Positions 1-5,452 are shown, counted from the stretch's first letter. The stretch: 5,709 nt of DNA from Nitrososphaerales archaeon (GCA_029237515.1 JARBAV010000481.1:1-5709); one strand, 5' to 3'. Notes: a model not told the origin generated them from the letters alone. Numbers and translations are program-made.

Positions 1-27
1 AATCTAAATGAGGGCAACAAAAGTAAG

Positions 28-49
28 GTAGGGCAGCTGCGCTGCCTAC
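28..49 (-). terminator. Hairpin just past the stop of the 140-residue secreted protein gene
   Basis: A GTAGGGCAGC arm and a GCTGCCTAC arm pair around a TGC loop with one bulged G. The hairpin begins about 10 bases after the minus-strand stop codon at 59-61. Reading on in the minus direction, a short T-rich stretch (CTTTTGTTG, near 18-26) follows. The position and shape suit a transcription end. Archaeal termination depends mainly on T-rich tracts, and this one is short, so the role is inferred. Confidence 0.4.
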
Positions 50-58
50 TGCAATCTA

Positions 59-481
59 TTAGGCGCCGCGGCTACTTGTCAGGTTTTGAAGTTTCTGAAC
101 AACATCTCCAAAATCAGAGCCTGCTACTTGCTTCAAACTTTGGATATTTGACGCGTTTATACCAAGGCTGGATAATTGCTGAGATAGTTGCTGTGACAGG
201 TTGCTAAATGGAGCAGAGTCCGAGAGCGCTTGCAGCTTTTCTGTTAGATTACCACCTTGAGGAATCGTCGCATTCAAACCTGCTTTAGAAGCCAAATCTT
301 TAACCTTTTCTGCAATTTCAACAAGTTGTTGTTGAACTCCTTGAGACATTCCTGTTTCACTCTGAGCCTTCACCAACATATTAAAGGTCGGAGAAAGTGT
401 GATCGATAGTGCAAGAGTAGAAAGTACACCTATCGCTATTGCGAATCTCAATTTTTCATTTCCTTTCACGAATAATTTCAC
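59..481 (-). CDS. Small secreted, Gln/Leu/Ser-rich helical protein of unknown function (140 aa)
   Basis: I do not recognise the family. Residues 1-12 are basic (KLFVKGNEKLR), followed by a hydrophobic segment at about 13-38. A plausible signal-peptidase site VKA|QSE lies after residue 39, so the protein is probably exported and either released or held at the cell surface. The mature part has about 100 residues and looks mostly helical, with repeated Leu/Gln/Ser stretches (NLSQQLSQQLSSL at 94-106). It has five N-glycosylation sequons, at N70, N78, N94, N109 and N133, and no cysteine. I chose the GTG start at 481 because a TATA box (502-509) is centred about 25 bp upstream, which puts transcription start at or beside this codon (leaderless). 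GTG at 469 or TTG further in are alternatives. The gene stands alone, with 481 bp to the next gene upstream. Gene reality is fairly sure; function is unknown. Confidence 0.75.
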   Translation of the reverse strand: MKLFVKGNEKLRFAIAIGVLSTLALSITLSPTFNMLVKAQSETGMSQGVQQQLVEIAEKVKDLASKAGLNATIPQGGNLTEKLQALSDSAPFSNLSQQLSQQLSSLGINASNIQSLKQVAGSDFGDVVQKLQNLTSSRGA

Positions 482-962
482 TGAAAAGAGTTCGTATGGG
501 CATTATAAATGTGTTACTTGGTTCATCAAAAATTTGCAAGCTGAGCTGTATGAATCTTTGAGCCATCTTGATCTTATATCTCGAATAACGCGTTGACGAC
601 CACCTTTAGATTCATGTACCTTTTCCAAAATAGCAGCGAATACTGGATTATGGATTATGTGGTTTTAATTACTTTATTCTTTTTTTCCACCATTTCACCG
701 AGAGATATTTTTTCAAGTATTCCACATAAAATATTTCATTAACTACTTAATCATACATACTCTCAATGAACACTAAAGAGCAGCATAGAAAGGCTAAGTA
801 GTCTTTTGTATCACTCAGAAGCACGCTTCCATACTTTATCAGGCAAGATATAACTCACAATCTTGTTAATAGTAGCCTGAAAGTCCAGCTACAGGTTAAA
901 AGAAACCAGACCAGATCAATGTGTGATGGGAAATCATCATAATCGACCCTGCAATTTGAACA
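482..962. other. 481-bp spacer with no gene seen
   Basis: This AT-rich spacer lies between two minus-strand secreted-protein genes. Apart from the TATA box next to 481, I see no convincing gene, tRNA or repeat. It contains a T-rich run on the plus strand (TTCTTTTTTTCC near 678-689) and a small inverted repeat TGATG-N6-CATCA at 924-939, just past the stop of the CHRD gene. The inverted repeat could help end that transcript, but it lacks a T tract. The plus-strand reading frame at 399-596 overlaps the signal-peptide gene and has no promoter support. Confidence 0.5.
502..509 (-). promoter_or_regulatory. TATA box of the 140-residue secreted protein gene
   Basis: On the minus strand the sequence reads ATTTATAATG. 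The TTTATAAT core is centred about 25 bp before the GTG at 481, the normal distance from an archaeal TATA box to the transcription start. This implies a leaderless mRNA and supports the GTG start. Confidence 0.55.
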
Positions 963-1460
963 TTAATTCTGTCCGCGAATCTCGCCATCAGGATTTGCCT
1001 GCGTAAGTACGTTGACATATGTAATCCCGCTACCCATTGCCGATACTAATTCTGATATCTCTTTACCTTGCATTGGTCCTTCCAAATCAGCAGAAGTAAT
1101 AGTTCCTTCGGCTTGAACATTATTAGAGAGATCAGCTGTTGCATTTGGTTCAAATAGAGTTACAATTACAGGCCCATTTTCACCAACGTTGCCTGAATTG
1201 ATACTAATAGAAGTAACATTCGATACGCCAGTAACACTTACCTGGTAGTCTATTCCCCCTGAACCTAAATTGAATTCAGCTGTTCCGGTTGCAGTGGTGC
1301 TCACAGATGGTACTTCCTCTCCGCCTGACATCTGAGTAGTAAAGGTCTGTGGCTGATCTAGCTGCGCAAGGGCAGATGAGATATTTGTAAGTGAAATAAT
1401 GGTAATGGCTATGGCGAGACCGAATAAAGAATTATGTATTACATTGGTTTTTACTTGCAT
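963..1460 (-). CDS. Secreted CHRD-domain protein (165 aa)
   Basis: The protein has a signal peptide (hydrophobic residues about 12-32, likely cut ALA|QLD after residue 32) followed by one CHRD domain, the chordin-type beta-rich extracellular domain (Pfam CHRD). Matches to the family include the opening MSGGEEVPSVSTTATGTAEF (44-63), GxNGPVIVTLF (93-103), a central TITSADLEGP (120-129) and the C-terminal YVNVLTQANPDGEIRGQN (148-165), which ends in the hallmark NPxGEIRGQ. The family's biochemical role is not established; such proteins are usually extracellular. Histidines common in the family motifs HIH and VHT are replaced here by SIN (86-88) and VLT (151-153). Sequons lie at N81 and N106. The domain fills the mature protein and nothing is truncated. 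The ATG at 1460 is supported by a TATA box about 25 bp upstream, so the gene is probably leaderless and transcribed alone. Confidence 0.9.
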   Translation of the reverse strand: MQVKTNVIHNSLFGLAIAITIISLTNISSALAQLDQPQTFTTQMSGGEEVPSVSTTATGTAEFNLGSGGIDYQVSVTGVSNVTSISINSGNVGENGPVIVTLFEPNATADLSNNVQAEGTITSADLEGPMQGKEISELVSAMGSGITYVNVLTQANPDGEIRGQN

Positions 1461-1480
1461 AAACTAGAATTATTGCTCTA

Positions 1481-1490
1481 TTATATTTAA
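1481..1490 (-). promoter_or_regulatory. TATA box of the CHRD protein gene
   Basis: The minus strand reads TTAAATATAA, centred about 25 bp before the ATG at 1460. The spacing predicts transcription starting at the ATG with no leader, the same arrangement as the 140-residue protein gene. Confidence 0.6.
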
Positions 1491-1836
1491 GTAGATCTGA
1501 GGCGCTGCCAACATCTTGACAGTGTAAGATGCCGTGCATACTACACTCGGTAATTTTGGTAATTGTGATTTGCCCATACGTCAAGCAACGCCAAAAATAG
1601 AATAGAATTTGCGGATGAATTGGCAGAACAAAGAGTGGTTACCGCGACTGACTCACAGCTCTCTTGATTGATTAAACTAGAGTATAGAAAAAAATTCGCA
1701 ACTCATGAAGTGCGTTCTGACAAAGTGCGCCATAGGTTGTCAGCACTTCGTTTAAATTCATGCCTTCGCTCGACCTTCAAAACGTGTGATTGTGTCACAT
1801 GCGCAAAATTGAAACAATATTGAGTGTTGTTAAAAC

Positions 1837-1850
1837 GAAACAATTGTTTC
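1837..1850. repeat. Perfect 14-bp palindrome GAAACAATTGTTTC
   Basis: The two halves are exact reverse complements with no spacer. It lies in a gene-poor spacer among other inverted repeats, 387 bp or more from the CHRD start. Such symmetry is typical of a dimeric regulator site, but the AT-rich background weakens the case and no regulated promoter is obvious beside it. Confidence 0.4.
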
Positions 1851-1875
1851 AGGATTCTTTGAAAATTAGAGAGCG

Positions 1876-1897
1876 ATGGAGAATCATGCATCTCCAT
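1876..1897. repeat. Inverted repeat ATGGAGA-N8-TCTCCAT
   Basis: Seven-base arms pair exactly around an 8-base spacer that itself overlaps ATGCAT. A further imperfect symmetric element, AATACA-T-TGTATT (1902-1914), follows within 5 bases. The repeat could be a hairpin in RNA or an operator in DNA; the sequence does not decide which. Confidence 0.4.
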
Positions 1898-2144
1898 ATT
1901 CAATACATTGTATTATCAGTTGGCTTGGCAAGATCAGATTAGGCCAACAAAGGCGGAACAATCTATTTGATTTCACGCCTCACTCTGAAATGCAGCTACA
2001 CTGGGAGGCATAGCCTACAATCTCATCATTAGGCTTGGAATCAAACAAATTACCTTTAGTACAGATATTTCTACACAATTTGATCAGCATCTATCAAGCC
2101 AGATGTATCAAGCTAATTCTGTCGTTTCGCAGAACTGAATCTAA

Positions 2145-2378
2145 CTATGGCTTGGGTTCGTCAAAGACAGTAATGTTATCCGCTGCGGTAGCATTGCTTG
2201 CGTTTGCGGACATCCGTGCAGGCTCATCAAACATGTTAATGTCACTTGATGAGCTAGCGTTATCTGATTGTGAATATACATTTGCAGCTTGTGTAAAGAA
2301 AATGGCAATGACAAAAGTCAATAAGACAACTTGAACTGTTTTCGTACTCATGCCTCTATTGTTTTGTATAATCTTCAT
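2145..2378 (-). CDS. Small secreted protein with a repeated FDEP motif and dense N-glycosylation sequons (77 aa)
   Basis: I do not recognise the family. A hydrophobic segment at about residues 15-32 and a likely signal-peptidase site VYS|QSD after residue 36 suggest export; a retained N-terminal anchor is the alternative. The mature part, about 41 residues, is Asn/Ser/Ala-rich and carries two copies of a short motif: INMFDEP (47-53) and ITVFDEP (69-75), 22 residues apart. The matching DNA (about 2155-2180 and 2221-2246) is also similar, so the motif probably arose by internal duplication. Four sequons, at N40, N59, N62 and N68, fall in this short tail. I used the ATG at 2378, which has a TATA box about 31 bp upstream. 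The ATG at 2351 (residue 10) would still leave an intact signal peptide. A plus-strand frame covering the same DNA is judged a shadow. Confidence 0.65.
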   Translation of the reverse strand: MKIIQNNRGMSTKTVQVVLLTFVIAIFFTQAANVYSQSDNASSSSDINMFDEPARMSANASNATAADNITVFDEPKP

Positions 2379-2403
2379 ACCTAGTATAGAAAATGGCTAC
2401 CTA

Positions 2404-2415
2404 TTAAATATTTAA
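2404..2415 (-). promoter_or_regulatory. TATA box of the 77-residue secreted protein gene
   Basis: The minus strand reads TTAAATATTTAA, centred about 31 bp before the ATG at 2378. A start at the usual distance would leave a leader of about 5 bases. The sequence is self-complementary and lies in AT-rich DNA, so the assignment is moderate. Confidence 0.45.
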
Positions 2416-2637
2416 CGATAGCGATAATACCCTTGATGGAGCCACTCGGAGTCATTTTATCACAGCGGCCTGCATTTCCCTGAAATCAACATTCAAAGTT
2501 TCATATCGCAATTCATGCAAGACGATCAATAACTGATTTCTGCATTTTTGTAGGACAGGATCTTTATTTCTTAATCTTAGCCCTATTGCAGTACACTACA
2601 CCTGAGCTTGTATTATCATCATAATACCTAAAGTGTT

Positions 2638-2644
2638 AAAAAAA
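2638..2644 (-). terminator. T7 tract downstream of the ureD fragment
   Basis: Seven A on the plus strand read as TTTTTTT on the minus strand, 47 bases past the stop codon of the ureD remnant. T-rich tracts of this kind end transcription in archaea. No comparably clean tract follows the intact ureD. Confidence 0.35.
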
Positions 2645-2690
2645 GAACTAGAAGTGTTTTAGGCCTTGTAGGTATAATGAGGATCTTGTG

Positions 2691-2819
2691 TTACCCTTTC
2701 CTAATCCTACTGAACTCCGCATTAGGTATAGTCTTCCTACTGAGTCGAACTACATCAAAGGTAGCTGCTCTCAATGCTCTTGTTCCATCTTCTAACAATC
2801 GTACAATTATCCCCGAATT
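2691..2819 (-). pseudogene. ureD: Detached, diverged copy of the ureD 3' end (42 codons plus stop)
   Basis: Read on the minus strand this stretch aligns without a gap to 3673-3801, the last 42 codons and TAA stop of the intact ureD. I count about 109 of 129 identical bases. At protein level 35 of 42 residues agree; relative to UreD residues 298-339 the changes are G307E, A310T, S311R, I317T, T324S, L329P and G335R. Twelve other codons differ only silently. Similarity stops sharply at 2819/2820: the next codons are unrelated and a stop (2829-2831) follows an ATG at 2823-2825, so at most 44 residues could be made. The remainder of UreD is absent. No promoter is evident. It is most simply a remnant of a second ureD or of a recombination event. 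The silent-rich pattern suggests that it diverged while still part of a working gene, perhaps in another lineage. Confidence 0.85.
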
Positions 2820-2924
2820 AATCATTTGTTATTTTATTTATGGGAAATGAAGCATGATCCTAGGTGAGTTTCAGTCATAGATGTAATCATATGCTGCCGA
2901 AAAAGACATTGTGCCTTACAGCAT

Positions 2925-2933
2925 TTTTAAATA
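2925..2933 (+). promoter_or_regulatory. TATA box of the 117-residue protein gene
   Basis: TTTTAAATA is centred about 29 bp before the ATG at 2958. It is only 11 bp before the in-frame GTG at 2940, which would then lie upstream of the transcription start. The box therefore favours the ATG and a nearly leaderless mRNA. Confidence 0.55.
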
Positions 2934-2957
2934 GTCGTCGTGATACCAAAACGATAT

Positions 2958-3311
2958 ATGGCAAGCCAGACGCAAGATCCGACACTGGACATACAGACAA
3001 AGTATGAGGAATTTCGGAGAAGCTGCAAGACTATTCTTCCTAAAATAGATCACAAGCTGATTGAAGACTTTCTAAATCGCCATCAGGAAGACCCTGGCGC
3101 TAGGTATTCTATTGAAGTCACTACGAAAGAGGGATCGGATACACAAGCAATAAAAGACCTGGTATGGAGCAAAATTGGAGAAATACCTGACATAGATAAT
3201 CATGGCACAAAGTATAGAATTGAACATAAATTATCACTGGATGCGCTCAAGACATTGTCTGACTATGATTTTGTTTTGAATGTTAAAGGATCATCTATAG
3301 GATATTTCTGA
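2958..3311 (+). CDS. Hypothetical protein, probably cytoplasmic, alpha/beta (117 aa)
   Basis: I do not recognise this protein. It has no signal peptide and no membrane segment. From the start it has a polar N-terminus (MASQTQDP), then charged, likely helical segments (TKYEEFRRSCKTILPK and KLIEDFLNRH, about 15-45), then alternating likely strands and helices (YSIEVTTK, TQAIKDLVWSKIG, YRIEHKLSLDALKTLS), ending in DFVLNVKGSSIGYF. It has a single cysteine. I chose the ATG at 2958 over the in-frame GTG at 2940 (123 aa) because the TATA box at 2925-2933 fits only the ATG. This is the only plus-strand gene I support here. It lies between the two copies of the ureD 3' end and converges on the intact ureD. 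If those copies mark an inserted segment, this gene is its cargo. Confidence 0.7.
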   Translation: MASQTQDPTLDIQTKYEEFRRSCKTILPKIDHKLIEDFLNRHQEDPGARYSIEVTTKEGSDTQAIKDLVWSKIGEIPDIDNHGTKYRIEHKLSLDALKTLSDYDFVLNVKGSSIGYF

Positions 3312-3672
3312 ATCCCAAATACGCGGTACTCCTATCTTCAGCAAAGCAGAATTCCACAGGCGACAAAGCGATTCATAATTATTAGAATAATCATGCGTTC
3401 AAGTCCAAGACCGCTGATTCTGGATAAAATCAGGCCGCTGGTTTGAGGTTGGTTGGGCCAGCTGCTATTTGTGCATACTGTCGAATTCAACTCCTCTCAT
3501 GACAAGTTAGCTCACTGGTTTTTAAGAAATATCCAAAACCTTTGCATAGCCTAGTAAGGCATCTGATGATTTTGACAGAATGAAGTACCTTATCACGACA
3601 TGGGACAAAGTATAATTTTTAAGCAAATGACGTTTTAGGACCTGCAATTTTGGTACAATCGTAAGTTTCATA
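3312..3672. other. 361-bp spacer between convergent genes
   Basis: This lies between the stop of the 117-residue gene and the stop of ureD. It holds an inverted repeat CTGATT-N8-AATCAG at 3414-3433 and an AT-rich imperfect inverted repeat near 3377-3394, but no strong T tract on either strand. A minus-strand frame at 3522-3671 (49 codons) begins with ATG one base past the ureD stop, preceded by AGGGAT. It could be a small protein translated after ureD. However, the corresponding flank of the ureD fragment has no such ATG and shows gaps, so I do not call it a gene. Confidence 0.4.
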
Positions 3673-3801
3673 TTATCCCTTTCTAATCCCGCTAAATTCC
3701 GCATTAAGTATAGTCTTCCTAGTGAGTCGAACAACATCAAAGATAGCCGCTCTTAATGCACTTGCTCCATCTCCCAGCAATCGCACAATTATCCCTGAAT
3801 T
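3673..3801 (-). repeat. Intact partner of the ureD 3'-end direct repeat
   Basis: This is the portion of the intact ureD (codons 298-339 plus stop) that is repeated in the same orientation at 2691-2819, about 84% identical and gap-free. The outer distance between the copies is 982 bp. Similarity ends inside ureD at codon 297/298, and fades into gapped similarity over about 40 bases past the stop. Confidence 0.85.
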
Positions 3802-4692
3802 GTGAGGCAGAACGGACGCGCCAGATACGACCTCAGTATTGTTAGAAAAGATCGAATTCAGATCATCTTTAATAGATTTTACAGCTGTGTTGGCGCAGAG
3901 TAGGTAAACGCTCCCAACTACGGAACGATTACTTAGCACGCCCAATTGGCTTACGTTCCTTTTCCTTGGTTCTAGTATTGCAATGTCAGTGAATCTCAAC
4001 TGATCCTCTTGATTGAAACCAACTGCCTTCATGTAACATATATCGTATTCAAAGGACTCACCACTAGCGACCCTCCCCGGTACAATCACCTCCGAATAAA
4101 TCATTGTAGCAGTATCATGCACCCGCATTTTGAGGGTTTGATAAAATCTTGAATTTCTGTATGGAATGATCTGATCTGGAATAAATTCAAAGTAAGCATT
4201 TGGTCCCAGGTCAATGTTAATGATCTGGGTGGCAAAGTTCCGCTCCATTCGATAAACTCTGGTCGCCCCCTGCGTTGTAATATGTGCTTTGGTATCGTTA
4301 GACAATGATATATCCATCCTATATCTATCGCCCTGCAATATCCCCCCCGATGGGGACTGAATGTACATGTAAGCCATTGAAGGTAAAGATTCCTCCAAGT
4401 AAAGGGCACGTTGTGCGTGTAGGGGCACCTTAGTGAATAGATCTCTGACTATAGTTTTTCTTCGCTCATCATCATATTCTAATTTTAAAGTGAGCGCACC
4501 TAACTTTCCTGCTCTTCCAACCCCTAGCTGCTGTAGCTCTGACCCATATTCAAGAACTTCAGGTGGAGTATCCGACGGAATATAAAAATCTGGGGAATTA
4601 GTATCCTCTGAGCTCGTATTTTGGATTCCAGTCTCCGTTTCGTTGGAAATGTCAGATGCCTTGCCAGAGCTGTTCTTATTGTTACTTGCCAC
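3673..4692 (-). CDS. ureD: Urease accessory protein UreD (UreH)
   Basis: UreD binds apo-urease and, with UreF and UreG, forms the complex that delivers nickel to the urease active site in the cytoplasm. Family signatures are clear: SPSGGILQGDRYRMDISL (113-130), ITTQGATRVYRM (138-149), a YFEFIPDQIIPYRNSRFYQT segment (167-186), and a C-terminal VRLLGDGASALRAA helix region (303-316). At 339 residues it is longer than most UreD. The extra length is an N-terminal tail (about 1-45) rich in Ser, Asn, Thr and Glu, probably disordered. The start is GTG at 4692. A GGTGAT sequence (4701-4706), complementary to the 16S rRNA 3' end, sits 8 bases upstream and decides this start; the ATG-like frames nearby are out of phase. 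It is the last recognisable gene of the urease cluster here, 76 bp after ureG. Its last 42 codons occur again at 2691-2819. Confidence 0.93.
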   Translation of the reverse strand: MASNNKNSSGKASDISNETETGIQNTSSEDTNSPDFYIPSDTPPEVLEYGSELQQLGVGRAGKLGALTLKLEYDDERRKTIVRDLFTKVPLHAQRALYLEESLPSMAYMYIQSPSGGILQGDRYRMDISLSNDTKAHITTQGATRVYRMERNFATQIINIDLGPNAYFEFIPDQIIPYRNSRFYQTLKMRVHDTATMIYSEVIVPGRVASGESFEYDICYMKAVGFNQEDQLRFTDIAILEPRKRNVSQLGVLSNRSVVGSVYLLCANTAVKSIKDDLNSIFSNNTEVVSGASVLPHNSGIIVRLLGDGASALRAAIFDVVRLTRKTILNAEFSGIRKG

Positions 4693-4700
4693 AGAACAAA

Positions 4701-4706
4701 ATCACC
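4701..4706 (-). promoter_or_regulatory. Ribosome binding site of ureD (GGTGAT)
   Basis: On the minus strand GGTGAT lies 8 bases before the GTG at 4692 and matches the archaeal anti-Shine-Dalgarno AUCACC. It fixes the ureD start and indicates leadered translation inside an operon, unlike the leaderless-looking genes on the left. An AT-rich ATTAATTAA (minus-strand TTAATTAAT, 4715-4723) further upstream could be a weak internal TATA box, but it would start transcription past this site. Confidence 0.6.
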
Positions 4707-4768
4707 CACCCAGTATTAATTAAGAAACATATTATTGTATTATCTACCGACCGTTATTTCAGAATCAT

Positions 4769-5434
4769 TTACCGATTCGCCTTTGGAGTAATAGCTCTTG
4801 GGGGTTGATCAAAGAGGACGTATTTGGTAATTTGGTTAGCAACTTCCTCAACTCCTTGTCCTTTCTTTGAATTGACAAAAACAAATGGTTTGTCTCCTCT
4901 AACAATCTTTGCGTCCCTTTCCATTATGCCAAGATCTGCTCCTACAAGCGGAGCAATATCAATCTTATTAATTACCAGCAGGTCACACGTCTCAATTCCC
5001 AAACCTCTTTTTCTGGGATACTTGTCCCCTCCAGTTACATCAATTATATAAATAAAGTAGTCTGCTAGAGCAGGACTAAATGTAGTTGTAATATTGTCTC
5101 CTCCGCTCTCTATTATAATTAGGTCTAGGTCCCCATATTTTGCTTCCATTTCTTCAACCACTGACAGGTTCATAGATGGGTCTTCTCGAACCGCCGTATG
5201 TGGACATCCGCCTGTCGCAAGACCTATGACCAGATCTTCGGGCATCAAGCCTCTCTCAGTCGCAAGGTTCTTCCTCATCCTATCGGCGTCTTCCTTAGAT
5301 ACCACATCATTTGATATTATACCAACATTGTAACCTTTGGCAGATAAAAATGGTACAACTTGCTCTATGAGCATCGTTTTCCCCGAACCTACTGGCCCAC
5401 CGACTCCTACACGAGGGATCCTTTTAGAACTCAT
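4769..5434 (-). CDS. ureG: Urease accessory GTPase UreG
   Basis: UreG is a SIMIBI-class GTPase that carries nickel and, on GTP hydrolysis in the UreDFG complex, supplies it to urease. At 221 residues it has the usual length. The P-loop GPVGSGKT is at 13-20, SNDVVSKEDA at 41-50, and the metal-binding Cys-Pro-His triad, within GGCPHTAVREDPSMN, at 77-79. The switch ESGGDN is at 109-114, the segment ADYFIYIIDVTGGDKYPRKR follows at 124-143, and the guanine-specific NKID at 156-159. All key residues are present. The start is ATG at 5434, 18 bp past the ureF stop; I see no clear Shine-Dalgarno sequence there. Tight spacing to ureF and the same strand as ureD point to one urease accessory operon. Confidence 0.97.
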   Translation of the reverse strand: MSSKRIPRVGVGGPVGSGKTMLIEQVVPFLSAKGYNVGIISNDVVSKEDADRMRKNLATERGLMPEDLVIGLATGGCPHTAVREDPSMNLSVVEEMEAKYGDLDLIIIESGGDNITTTFSPALADYFIYIIDVTGGDKYPRKRGLGIETCDLLVINKIDIAPLVGADLGIMERDAKIVRGDKPFVFVNSKKGQGVEEVANQITKYVLFDQPPRAITPKANR

Positions 5435-5452
5435 AAAAATTGTACTAATGTA

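Larger units (their letters stand above)
1461..2144. other. 684-bp spacer with several inverted repeats and no convincing gene
   Basis: Apart from the CHRD TATA box, this spacer has no gene I can support. It does hold several short symmetric sequences. CATCTT-N8-AAGATG is at 1512-1531. TGTGA-N5-TCACA is at 1785-1799. A perfect 14-bp palindrome GAAACAATTGTTTC is at 1837-1850. ATGGAGA-N8-TCTCCAT is at 1876-1897, and AATACA-T-TGTATT is at 1902-1914. A tandem GGTAATT pair sits at 1549-1564. A minus-strand frame at 1703-1903 (TTG start, or ATG at 1891) could encode about 62-66 residues, but it resembles nothing known and shows only a weak TATA-like AT stretch upstream. Confidence 0.45.
2379..2690. 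other. 312-bp spacer between the 77-residue protein gene and the ureD fragment
   Basis: Beyond the TATA box at 2404-2415 and a run of seven A at 2638-2644 (a T tract on the minus strand), I see no gene or structured repeat. The part next to 2690 shows weak similarity to the bases just past the intact ureD stop: GTTTTAGG at 2656-2663 matches 3632-3639, and GGTATAAT at 2671-2678 resembles GGTACAAT at 3652-3659. The ancient duplication may therefore extend slightly past the stop codon. Confidence 0.45.

Noticed and set aside
399..596. Plus-strand open frame of 65 codons
   Set aside because: It is antisense to the signal peptide of the 140-residue protein and lacks a promoter or recognisable product.
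915..945. Possible box C/D guide RNA (ATGATGA on the minus strand at 934-940)
   Set aside because: The C-box-like sequence has no D box (CTGA) at a suitable distance, and no paired C'/D' boxes. It is better read as part of a small inverted repeat past the CHRD stop.
1703..1903. Minus-strand open frame of 66 codons
   Set aside because: It starts with TTG (or ATG at 1891), resembles no family, and overlaps the palindrome cluster. A weak TATA-like stretch at 1907-1918 is the only support, so it is described in the spacer entry but not called.
2035..2334. Plus-strand open frame of 99 codons
   Set aside because: It covers most of the 77-residue signal-peptide gene on the other strand. It has no TATA box at a useful distance and its product shows no domain; the minus-strand gene with signal peptide and repeated motif is more credible.
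4101..4709. Out-of-phase minus-strand frames inside ureD
   Set aside because: They overlap the strongly recognisable UreD coding frame on the same strand; the products have no family features.
4693..4768. Separate promoter for ureD in the 76-bp gap after ureG
   Set aside because: AT-rich TATA-like sequence is present, but a start at the usual distance would lie past the ribosome binding site that fixes the ureD start. Read-through from ureG is simpler.
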